The notes under the pieces are model-generated. The model was not told the origin of the DNA. It saw only the letters and a list, made by a program, of their open reading frames with translations, and did no database searches. The translations under genes were made by a program, and so were the position numbers. Source: UBA8886 sp963578705 (GTDB taxonomy: Archaea; Thermoplasmatota; Poseidoniia; MGIII; CG-Epi1). Taken from it: a stretch of DNA of 14,610 bases. Below, piece after piece: positions 6,931-13,154 of this stretch. The stretch covers positions 1 to 14,610 of the forward strand of contig CAUZDT010000032.1 in assembly GCA_963578705.1 (NCBI GenBank), given 5' to 3'. The number at the start of each line of letters is the position of its first letter. Positions within the stretch are counted from its first letter, which is position 1.

Positions 6931-9435
6931 ATGTCCGCCCGTGTTGCGTCACCACGCATGGAGGAGCTTTCACGGCTCGTCGCCGCACGGCCGTGGGCGA
7001 CCGTGCTACTGGCGCTGCTGGTGAGCGGGCTGGCGCTGCAGCCGCTGCAGGCGATGGATACCGAGACGTCGCTCGAGGATTACCTGCCGCCGTCGGACGA
7101 GGTGAGCGCGGGGCAGGTCGCCTACGGAGACTTCCCGCTGCCGTTCTACGTCTCGGCCGTGATCGAAACGCCGGGCGGGAACCCACTCTCGCGCGAGTCG
7201 CTGCAGGAACTGCTGCGACTCGAAACGCACCTGCGGGTGTCGCCCGAAGTGCAAGCGTGGGCCTACGACACCAACGCTGTCGTGCGGTCGCCCGGCTCGG
7301 CCGTGGCGACCGCACTGGCGTTGCAGGGGCTGGCGCTCGACAGCGCCCCCGACCCGGCGCTGCAAGCTGCGCTGGGCGCACTCATCGAAGACCCGCAGGC
7401 GGGCGGCATGTTCGGCGCGCCAACGCAGGTGGACGGGGCGTGGCAGGCGCGATCGGTCTTCGTCACCGTGACCGTGGACAAACAGGGCGCCTACAACGAC
7501 GAAGAGTCGGAACTTGCGGTGCGCGACACGTTCCACGCCTTCGAGAGCGAAACACTGGTGCTGAACTCGATGGCAGCCCCCAACCAGGCGATACAGGAAG
7601 CGTCGCAGGCGACGCTCTCGACGCTGCTGCCGCTGACGCTGGGCGCGATGGCGGTGCTGCTCTGGTTCTCGCTGCGCCGCCCCACCGACGTCGTGCTGAG
7701 TCTCGGCACGGTGATGATGGCATTGCTCTGGATGTTCGCCGCCGGTGAACTGCTCGGCCTGCACTTCTCGCAATATACCTTCATCGCGCCAATACTGGTG
7801 CTGGCGCTGGGCGTTGACGACGCCATCCACATCCTGCACCGCTACCGCGCCGACCACTATCAGGGGCCGGAGCGGGCGATGCGCATCTCGGTGCGGCTCG
7901 TCGGGACGGCACTGCTGCTGACAACGCTGACGACCATGGCTGCCTTCGGCGCCAACCGCGTTTCCGAAGTGCCGGCGATTCGCGATTTCGGCGTCCACGT
8001 CGCGCTCGGCATCGGCGCTGCGTTCATCCTGACCACCACCTTCCTGCCGGCGGCGCGGCTGCTGCTCGACCGCTGGCTCGACCCGGAGCTGGAGCCGCTC
8101 GAGGAGAACTCGGCGCTGGCGCCGGCGCTCGGCGCGCTGGCAACTGCTTCGCAGGCGCGACCGCTGCTGGTGATTGCGGTCGCGCTGCTGCTCACGGGTG
8201 GCTCGCTCTGGGCGGCGGTCCAGCTTGACCAGGAGCTGGAGATGCAGGACCTGATTGACCCCACTTCCGAGATGTATCGCGCGTGGGTCATCTACGAGCG
8301 CGACTTCGCGACCACGTCGGGCGAGGAGGCGGGATTGCTCGTCGAGGGCGACGACCTGATGCGGCCTGAGGTCATGCGCGCGCTGCTCAAAACGCAGGCC
8401 GCCATGGCCAACGATTCCAAGGTAGCGCAGCTGGGCGGCCAGCCACGCGTCTGGTCCATCGCGACCGTAATGCAACAGGCGTTCCCGCTGATGGCGCCGC
8501 AGCTCGGCCTGGCCGACAGCGACGGCGACGGGCTGCCCGACAGCGCGACGGAGACGCGGCAGCTGCTCGGAATCCTACTGGCGCAGGGCGCCGGCGACCT
8601 GACACCGACCGAGGTCAGGGCGTTCGTGCGGCCCGACGCCAACGGCAGCGCTGACGGGATGCTCATCCGCGTCTCCAGCGCCGACATCGGGACCATGGGC
8701 GGCGAGGTGCTGCTGGAGGAGCTGGTGGAGGACGCCGCGCCGCTCGAGGCGCTCGGGCTCGAGGCGACCCCGTATGGCCAGCCGATTGAGCGCTACCAGA
8801 TGATGAGCACCATGACCGACGGGATGCTCAAGTCACTGGCGCTCTCCATCGTCATTTGCCTTGGCCTGCTGATTGTGCTGCGCCGCTCGTGGGTCGAGGG
8901 CGTCGAGGCGATTGTGCCGGTGCTGCTGGTGACGGCGTGGGTCTACGGCACCATCTGGGCGCTCGGCTGGAGCCTGAATCTTATCACCGTCTCGATTGCT
9001 GCCATCACCGTCGGTGTCGGGGTCGACTTCGCGGTGCACCTGCTCCATCGCTACCGCGAGGCGCTGGCAGAGGGCGATCCGCCCGAAGTGGCGATGGTCA
9101 CGGCAGTGCAGCACGCCGGGACGCCCATCACCGGCGCTGCGCTGACGACCGCAGCCGGCTTCGGCATGCTCTCATTCTCGTCGATGACCGTCTTCAGCCA
9201 GTTCGGAATCCTGACCGCGGCGATGATACTCTACGCGCTCGCGGCGACGCTGCTGGTACTGCCGGCAGTCGTGCTGACCGTCGCCGAATACCGCGCCCCG
9301 CCCGCCTTTCCGCCGCGTGCCGACGTGGGCGCCAGCGGCGCGCCCGACAACGTCTGGGGCGAGAATGACGAGAGTATGCCAAACACACCGCCCCGGCGGG
9401 TGGTGCGGCGCGTGAAGAAAGTACGTCGGCGCTAG
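6931..9435 (+). CDS. RND superfamily exporter (MMPL/HAE3-like)
   Basis: This 834-residue protein has the duplicated RND architecture: TM1 (about 22-40), an extracytoplasmic loop (42-228), TM2-6 (230-375), TM7 (410-428), a second loop (430-632) and TM8-12 (635-785). The hallmark TM4/TM10 acidic motifs are GVDDAIHILHRYR (294-306) and GVGVDFAVHLLHRYR (695-709). D296/D297 and D699 are candidate proton-relay residues. Substrates of this branch include hydrophobic compounds and lipids, and no adaptor or outer-membrane partner is nearby, as expected for a cell with one membrane. The second loop contains DSDGDGLPD (529-537), an EF-hand/thrombospondin-3-like calcium-binding motif. The protein ends in a very basic tail (RRVVRRVKKVRRR, 822-834). 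An in-frame extension with a cysteine cluster follows the TAG stop. ATG 6931 was chosen from promoter spacing. Confidence 0.92.
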   Translation: MSARVASPRMEELSRLVAARPWATVLLALLVSGLALQPLQAMDTETSLEDYLPPSDEVSAGQVAYGDFPLPFYVSAVIETPGGNPLSRESLQELLRLETHLRVSPEVQAWAYDTNAVVRSPGSAVATALALQGLALDSAPDPALQAALGALIEDPQAGGMFGAPTQVDGAWQARSVFVTVTVDKQGAYNDEESELAVRDTFHAFESETLVLNSMAAPNQAIQEASQATLSTLLPLTLGAMAVLLWFSLRRPTDVVLSLGTVMMALLWMFAAGELLGLHFSQYTFIAPILVLALGVDDAIHILHRYRADHYQGPERAMRISVRLVGTALLLTTLTTMAAFGANRVSEVPAIRDFGVHVALGIGAAFILTTTFLPAARLLLDRWLDPELEPLEENSALAPALGALATASQARPLLVIAVALLLTGGSLWAAVQLDQELEMQDLIDPTSEMYRAWVIYERDFATTSGEEAGLLVEGDDLMRPEVMRALLKTQAAMANDSKVAQLGGQPRVWSIATVMQQAFPLMAPQLGLADSDGDGLPDSATETRQLLGILLAQGAGDLTPTEVRAFVRPDANGSADGMLIRVSSADIGTMGGEVLLEELVEDAAPLEALGLEATPYGQPIERYQMMSTMTDGMLKSLALSIVICLGLLIVLRRSWVEGVEAIVPVLLVTAWVYGTIWALGWSLNLITVSIAAITVGVGVDFAVHLLHRYREALAEGDPPEVAMVTAVQHAGTPITGAALTTAAGFGMLSFSSMTVFSQFGILTAAMILYALAATLLVLPAVVLTVAEYRAPPAFPPRADVGASGAPDNVWGENDESMPNTPPRRVVRRVKKVRRR

Positions 9436-9562
9436 GCGCGCGTCAAACAGCTGCGGCAGTTCACCTGCCGATGCCGGAAGCGCTGCATCCACTGCCATTC
9501 CTGCTCAGTGGCGGGGTGGCCGCAGAGCGTAGTTCGCTCGCTGCCGGGAAGGTGGCGCCGGT
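9436..9562. other. Convergent intergenic region
   Basis: This 127-bp gap lies between the RND exporter and the convergent gene for the anchored protein of unknown function. No T-tract terminator is visible in it. The plus-strand frame continuing from the RND TAG stop stays open to a TGA near 9600 and encodes five cysteines within 13 residues. Whether it is coding is unclear. Confidence 0.5.
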
Positions 9563-11158
9563 TCACTTCAGCAGCGCCGCACGGCGGCGACCGCGGACGG
9601 TGAGTGCAATCGCCAGAACGGCTACGGCGGCCAGCTCGGCCAGCTGCAGCAAGCCGAGCTTGGCGAGCAGCGTTTGCAGCCCGGTGCCGATTTCAGCCAG
9701 CAGCGCCGAGACTTCGAAGGTCGGGTCGTGGAGCAGCGCGTCGCCGGCCGGGTAGACGTAGCCGCCCAGCAGCACCATGCCGCTGACGTGGCCGTTGGTG
9801 CGGAGCCCCCGCAACCGGTCCGGGTTCTCCTTGGCCATAAACGACTGGACGCCTTCCATGGCGTGGAGCTGGTGGTAGAGTGGTTCCTCGGTCACGTTGC
9901 CGTCAACCGTAACGCTGACGTTGCTGACCCAGGTCAGCTTCCCGGCACGGTCCCAGTTGTCGTGGAACTCGATTGAGTTGGTGCGCAGCCGCTGGACCCG
10001 GTTCTCGAACGCCTCGCGGGCGCGATACTTGACCTTGCCATGCTTGTCGGGGCGGCCGTCCTCGCCATCCTCGTCATCCGGCCCGGGCGCAAAATGCCGC
10101 TCCTCGCCGGTCTGCTGGTCAATCTCGTAGTCAGTCTCGAACTCGGTGCGGCCACCGCCGTCAGTCAGGTGTTGTTCGATAAACTGCTGGTTCATCCACT
10201 GCGCGACCTGGTTGGGGACGAAAGTCGCGAAGATGGTGAAGGTGAGCAGCATCAGCCGGCTGTCCTCGCTCCGCTCGCGGTAATCCCACCCCTCAAGGTA
10301 GTGGTCGTACTTCAGGTGCGACTCAACCGCGCGACCACTGAAAGTGCGTTCGCCATCGCGCTCGCTCGCCTCAACGCCATCGCGCGAAACGGTGACGCGA
10401 TACCACGGCACATCAATCGATTTCTCGATCAGGCTGACGCTCAGCCGGAAGGTAATCGTGACCTCCTCCAGCACTTCCGGAGTCTCGGGCTGGTCCTCAT
10501 CGACGTAGATATAAGGCAGGTCGCGCGCGGTTAGCGCGAAGCTGACCTGCGCCGTGCGGTTGGCTTCGTCAATGCTGACGTCACTTTCAGGGTCAAATAC
10601 CGGGGTCCAGGCGGTATTCAGGTCGACCATCTTCATCACCGGCTCGTGCTGGCCCAGTCCCCCATTCAGGATGCCGACGCCGTGGAAGCCGGGGCGCGGC
10701 TGGAAGTCGAAGAGCCCGTTGCCGCCGCCCACGTTCTCGTGGTGCATCCCGAACGGCCCGGTGCTGGTGTAGCCGCTGTCGTTGAATTCGAGCAGCAGCG
10801 GCAGCGCCTGACCGCTCACGCGGACGACCGGCAGCGGAGCCTCTGGAGTGATTACGCCGCCTTCGGGGCCGACGACGGTCGCGCCGCCCAGGTAGCGCAG
10901 CTGCCACGAACGCATGTGAATGGCGTTGGGATATTCCTCGGTACCGTATACGACGGCGAACCAGGTGTCGGCGCCGAGCTGGATGGCGATGAAGTCGCCC
11001 TGCTCGCCCAGCTTATCGCGCGCCGCGTCATGATCGGCAACGGTGCCGACATGCACCTCGAACTCGTCGCGCGCGAAGATTTCCTCACCGTTCGCAAACG
11101 TGGTGGCGCCCAGCGAGCTGAGCGCCACCGTCAGGGCAACTAGGAATGCACGGAACAT
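9563..11158 (-). CDS. Secreted, C-terminally anchored protein of unknown function
   Basis: I do not recognise this 531-residue protein. It has an N-terminal signal peptide (hydrophobic 3-18, likely cleavage near 22-24), a long extracytoplasmic region and one C-terminal membrane helix (about 503-522) followed by a basic stop-transfer tail (RGRRR). This is a type I, outward-facing topology. The region after the signal peptide looks beta-rich, with many short alternating hydrophobic strands (for example 55-72, 203-220 and 230-262). A helical stretch near 300-330 (FTIFATFVPNQVAQWMNQQF) interrupts it. An acidic loop (DDEDGEDG, 361-368) and several N-x-S/T sequons (N126, N199, N413, N421) fit a surface location. 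Conserved-looking blocks include GPFGMHHENVGGGNGLFDF (134-152). The start lies 2 nt after the stop of the upstream coiled-coil gene, so the two products are made together and may interact at the surface. Confidence 0.8.
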   Translation of the reverse strand: MFRAFLVALTVALSSLGATTFANGEEIFARDEFEVHVGTVADHDAARDKLGEQGDFIAIQLGADTWFAVVYGTEEYPNAIHMRSWQLRYLGGATVVGPEGGVITPEAPLPVVRVSGQALPLLLEFNDSGYTSTGPFGMHHENVGGGNGLFDFQPRPGFHGVGILNGGLGQHEPVMKMVDLNTAWTPVFDPESDVSIDEANRTAQVSFALTARDLPYIYVDEDQPETPEVLEEVTITFRLSVSLIEKSIDVPWYRVTVSRDGVEASERDGERTFSGRAVESHLKYDHYLEGWDYRERSEDSRLMLLTFTIFATFVPNQVAQWMNQQFIEQHLTDGGGRTEFETDYEIDQQTGEERHFAPGPDDEDGEDGRPDKHGKVKYRAREAFENRVQRLRTNSIEFHDNWDRAGKLTWVSNVSVTVDGNVTEEPLYHQLHAMEGVQSFMAKENPDRLRGLRTNGHVSGMVLLGGYVYPAGDALLHDPTFEVSALLAEIGTGLQTLLAKLGLLQLAELAAVAVLAIALTVRGRRRAALLK

Positions 11159-11160
11159 CT

Positions 11161-11712
11161 TCAGGCTTTCTGGAACCGCTCACGCAGCTTGTCCTTCAGG
11201 TGCGAATTGCGGCCGTGCGGCTTCTTGGGCATGTCGCACTCACCCTCACCGGAGCTGCACGCTTCCAACTTGGCGAGCCGGTTTTCGAGCCGCTCTTCAA
11301 GGGCTGCCAGCTTCTCCTCGTCCGCCGGGCAATCCTCGGAGGCGCGACACTCGGCGATGCGGTCCAGCGCCGCCTGCGTACGCGCGGTCACCTTCTCGAG
11401 CAGCGCCTCGCGGTGCTCCTCGCGCTTCGCGTCGCGTTCGGCCCTGCACGCCTCGCGGTCAGCGGCGCACTCGGCCAGCTTCGCCTGGCGCGCCTCGAGC
11501 TTCGCTTCGAGCGCGTCGAGCCGCGACGTGTCGGCGTCATCCGGCATATGTTCGCGGAAGTCGGTCAATCGCGCCAGCCGCTTCTCGATGTGTTCCTGCA
11601 ACCTCGCCAACCGGTCTGGCCGCTCGCCTTCGGTCTCTTCCTCCGCCACGACTGCGCCGGCAAGGGTGCCGACAAAGAGCAGGGCGGCGAACAGGGCCAT
11701 GATTTTTGACAT
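11161..11712 (-). CDS. Secreted coiled-coil protein with three paired-cysteine loops
   Basis: This 183-residue exported protein has a signal peptide (hydrophobic 5-22, AxA-like VVA before EEE). The mature part is almost entirely charged helix. Six cysteines form three spaced pairs: C82/C89, C122/C128 and C152/C159. Each lies at a likely helix turn, suggesting disulfide-stapled helical hairpins. Residues 64-89 and 134-159 are similar (about 12 of 26 identical, including both Cys), indicating an internal duplication with a 70-residue period. The function is unknown; a scaffold or partner for the anchored protein encoded 2 nt downstream is plausible. Unlike most leading genes here it has a leader with a Shine-Dalgarno GGAG 7 nt before the ATG. 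A second ATG lies four codons in. Charged coiled coils are hard to assign, so no family is claimed. Confidence 0.8.
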   Translation of the reverse strand: MSKIMALFAALLFVGTLAGAVVAEEETEGERPDRLARLQEHIEKRLARLTDFREHMPDDADTSRLDALEAKLEARQAKLAECAADREACRAERDAKREEHREALLEKVTARTQAALDRIAECRASEDCPADEEKLAALEERLENRLAKLEACSSGEGECDMPKKPHGRNSHLKDKLRERFQKA

Positions 11713-11718
11713 TTTTGG

Positions 11719-11728
11719 TCTCCAACGT
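11719..11728 (-). promoter_or_regulatory. Shine-Dalgarno site deciding the start of the coiled-coil gene
   Basis: The minus strand reads TTGGAGACCAAAA before the ATG at 11712. The GGAG has a 7-nt spacer. This matters because other operon-leading genes here appear leaderless. Confidence 0.5.
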
Positions 11729-11758
11729 AGTTACGCTAGGTACCTAGTTACACTAGGA
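11728..11758. promoter_or_regulatory. Palindromic and repeated putative operator
   Basis: This stretch carries two similar units, TAGTTACGCTAGG (11728-11740) and TAGTTACACTAGG (11745-11757), one mismatch in 13, with a 17-nt period. The second unit is itself an inverted repeat, CTAGT-TAC-ACTAG (11744-11756). Between and overlapping them is a perfect 12-bp palindrome, CTAGGTACCTAG (11736-11747). It lies just downstream of the minus-strand TATA box, about where transcription should start, the classic place for a repressor site. The cognate regulator is unknown. Confidence 0.55.
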
Positions 11759-11759
11759 A

Positions 11760-11767
11760 TATATAAA
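11760..11767 (-). promoter_or_regulatory. TATA box of the secreted-protein operon
   Basis: TTTATATA on the minus strand is the clearest TATA box in the window. With usual archaeal spacing the start site falls near 11737, inside the palindrome, leaving a leader of about 24 nt with a Shine-Dalgarno site. Confidence 0.6.
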
Positions 11768-11796
11768 ACCTGCTACCGGCGCCGCCGCAAGCCAGC

Positions 11797-11802
11797 CTTA
11801 AA
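11797..11802 (+). promoter_or_regulatory. TATA box of guaAb
   Basis: CTTAAA is centred about 25-26 nt upstream of the ATG at 11825. It supports that start over the ATG at 11807, which lies only about 7 nt from the box. Confidence 0.5.
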
Positions 11803-11824
11803 GCGGATGCCCGCCTGCGCGCGC

Positions 11825-12778
11825 ATGGGCCTCTTCAACCCTGCCAGCTTTGCGAAGGAGGCGGTCGCTGCTATCGAAAAGCAGGTCGCTGGCAAGGCGA
11901 TTATTGCCGCCTCGGGCGGCGTTGATTCCATGGCGGCCGCGGTGCTTGCATCCCGCACGCTGGGCGAGCGACTGCTGGCGGTGCACGTCGACACCGGCTA
12001 CATGCGGCAGGACGAGTCACAGGCGGTCGGCCAGATGCTCGCCGGCATGAAGGTAAAACATCGCGTGGTCGATGCCAGTGACCGTTTCTACACGGCGCTG
12101 GAGGGAGTGACCGACCCCGAGCTGAAGCGCACGCGCATCGGCGAGCTTTTTATACGCGTCTTCGAGGAAGAGGCGCGCGGTTTCGACGCGAAATGGCTGG
12201 TGCAGGGGACCATCGCGCCCGACTGGATTGAGTCGGGCGGCGGGCTGCGCGACACCATCAAGTCGCACCACAACGTCGGCGGCCTGCCGGAGGACATGGA
12301 AATGGAACTCTGCGAGCCGCTGCGCGAGCTCTACAAGGACGAGGTGCGCGCGCTGGCGGAACACCTCGGCGTTGCGGTCGCGCAGCGTCAGCCGTTCCCC
12401 GGCCCCGGGCTGGCGGTACGGGTGATGGGCGAGGCGACCCGAGAGCGCACCGCGCTGGTGCGGCAGGCGTGCTATATCGTCGAGCAGGAACTCGAGGCTG
12501 CCGCGGAGGCGGGCGAGATGGAGCTGCCGTGGCAGTATTTCGCGGTGCTGCTGCCGGTGCGCACCGTCGGCGTGCAGGGCGACGTCCGCGCCTACGGCCA
12601 TACGATTGCCGTGCGGGCGGTCCAGAGCTACGATGCGATGACTGCGCAGGCGTCAGCGATGCCGTGGGGAGTGCAGCAGCGCATCTCGCGCCGCATCACC
12701 AACGAACTCAAGGAAGACATCAACCGAGTGGTTTACGACGTCACAGACAAACCGCCTGGAACTATAGAGTGGGAATGA
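11825..12778 (+). CDS. guaAB: GMP synthase subunit B (ATP-pyrophosphatase subunit, archaeal type)
   Basis: This 317-residue cytoplasmic protein is the synthetase half of GMP synthase. It adenylylates XMP and aminates it with ammonia from a separate glutaminase subunit (GuaAa), not encoded here. The PP-loop SGGVDS is at 30-35 and the VDTG motif at 55-58. KSHHNVGGLP (146-155) and the dimerisation-domain signature RQPFPGPGLAVRV (188-200) follow, and the C-terminus TDKPPGTIEWE (307-317) binds XMP. The length matches archaeal two-subunit enzymes, and the absence of an N-terminal amidotransferase domain is the archaeal arrangement. Start: MGLFNPASF aligns with the usual archaeal N-terminus, and a TATA box sits 25-26 nt upstream. 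The stop overlaps the start of a very AT-rich small ORF (ATGA). Confidence 0.95.
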   Translation: MGLFNPASFAKEAVAAIEKQVAGKAIIAASGGVDSMAAAVLASRTLGERLLAVHVDTGYMRQDESQAVGQMLAGMKVKHRVVDASDRFYTALEGVTDPELKRTRIGELFIRVFEEEARGFDAKWLVQGTIAPDWIESGGGLRDTIKSHHNVGGLPEDMEMELCEPLRELYKDEVRALAEHLGVAVAQRQPFPGPGLAVRVMGEATRERTALVRQACYIVEQELEAAAEAGEMELPWQYFAVLLPVRTVGVQGDVRAYGHTIAVRAVQSYDAMTAQASAMPWGVQQRISRRITNELKEDINRVVYDVTDKPPGTIEWE

Positions 12779-12975
12779 ATATGTTTTGTATTAAAGCCGA
12801 AATACCTCAAGAAATATGTGATATTGATGATGAGTTAAAGGCAATTTATCACAGCAAAGATAGTGTTTGTATTTGGGTGTTTAAGAAAAGAAAAGATAGA
12901 AATAGATTCGTGAATGAAACTGCCGGTATGATGAAAGACGAAAGACAAAGATATTTTGAGAACTTTTATTCATAA
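12775..12975 (+). CDS. AT-rich 66-residue orphan protein coupled to guaAb
   Basis: I do not recognise this small protein. It begins with an ATG that overlaps the guaAb TGA (ATGA) and ends at a TAA just before a T-tract. It has no signal peptide or membrane helix. The C-terminal half is charged and probably helical (VFKKRKDRNRFVNETAGMM, 35-53), and there are three cysteines (C5, C15, C32). Its composition is extreme for this window: about 31% GC over 12781-12960 against roughly two thirds GC around it. All five arginines use AGA, whereas neighbours use mostly CGC. This suggests recent acquisition. Overlap with guaAb implies translational coupling, yet a chance open frame in a foreign AT-rich insert is the main alternative. 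Confidence 0.6.
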   Translation: MNMFCIKAEIPQEICDIDDELKAIYHSKDSVCIWVFKKRKDRNRFVNETAGMMKDERQRYFENFYS

Positions 12976-12980
12976 TTCTC

Positions 12981-12986
12981 TTTTTT
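12981..12986 (+). terminator. T-tract terminator after the guaAb unit
   Basis: Six T residues follow the stop of the small ORF by 5 nt, a typical archaeal intrinsic terminator. No stem-loop is needed in archaea. Confidence 0.45.
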
Positions 12987-12988
12987 GT

Positions 12989-12994
12989 AAAAAA
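12989..12994 (-). terminator. T-tract terminator after tRNA-Met
   Basis: Six T residues on the minus strand begin 3 nt after the encoded CCA. With the plus-strand tract they form TTTTTT-GT-AAAAAA, a compact bidirectional terminator. Confidence 0.5.
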
Positions 12995-12997
12995 TCA

Positions 12998-13073
12998 TGG
13001 TGCCGGGGGCGGGGATTGAACCCGCGACCTCCGGATTATGAGTCCGGCGCGCTACCAACTACGCCACCCCGGC
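12998..13073 (-). tRNA. tRNA-Met (CAU), elongator type, CCA encoded
   Basis: A full cloverleaf can be drawn: acceptor GCCGGGG/CCCCGGC, D-arm closed by GCGT/GCGC with an AGTTGGTA loop, anticodon stem CCGGA/TCCGG with loop CTCATAA, a 5-nt variable loop, T-arm GCGGG/CCCGC with TTCAATC, discriminator A and encoded CCA. The length is 73 nt without CCA. The anticodon is CAU. The G1-C72 pair argues against an archaeal initiator (usually A1-U72). The loop and stems look like elongator Met, though tRNA-Ile2 with modified C34 cannot be fully excluded. No intron is present. Confidence 0.95.
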
Positions 13074-13099
13074 ACGCGGTGCGGCGGACGGCGGGCGCC

Positions 13100-13105
13100 A
13101 TAAAA
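13100..13105 (-). promoter_or_regulatory. TATA box of tRNA-Met
   Basis: TTTTAT on the minus strand is centred about 29-30 nt upstream of the tRNA 5' end, implying a start a few bases before the mature end. Confidence 0.5.
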
Positions 13106-13124
13106 GGATTAAGACTCGGGCGGG

Positions 13125-13131
13125 CTTTTTA
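13125..13131 (+). promoter_or_regulatory. TATA box of ileS
   Basis: CTTTTTA is centred about 26-27 nt upstream of the ATG at 13155, again leaderless spacing. It faces away from the tRNA promoter. Confidence 0.5.
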
Positions 13132-13154
13132 GCGGGCGCCAACTGCCGCACGCA

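Noticed and set aside
7006..8475. Long minus-strand open frame inside the RND gene
   Set aside because: Its translation is Arg/Gln/His-rich, typical of an antisense frame of a GC-rich gene, with no domain.
9471..9755. Small plus-strand open frame between RND and the anchored-protein gene
   Set aside because: It overlaps the 3' end of the convergent gene, is Ala/Ser-rich and has no promoter-like element at the right distance.
11189..11824. N-terminal extension of guaAb back through the coiled-coil gene
   Set aside because: The open frame is antisense to a signal-peptide gene. GuaAb homology begins at MGLFNPASF, and a TATA box precedes that start.
12755..13001. Direct repeat of the tRNA 3' end on the far side of the AT-rich block (att pair)
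   Set aside because: No copy of the tRNA 3' sequence was found near the guaAb end, and there is no integrase, so an integrated element cannot be claimed.
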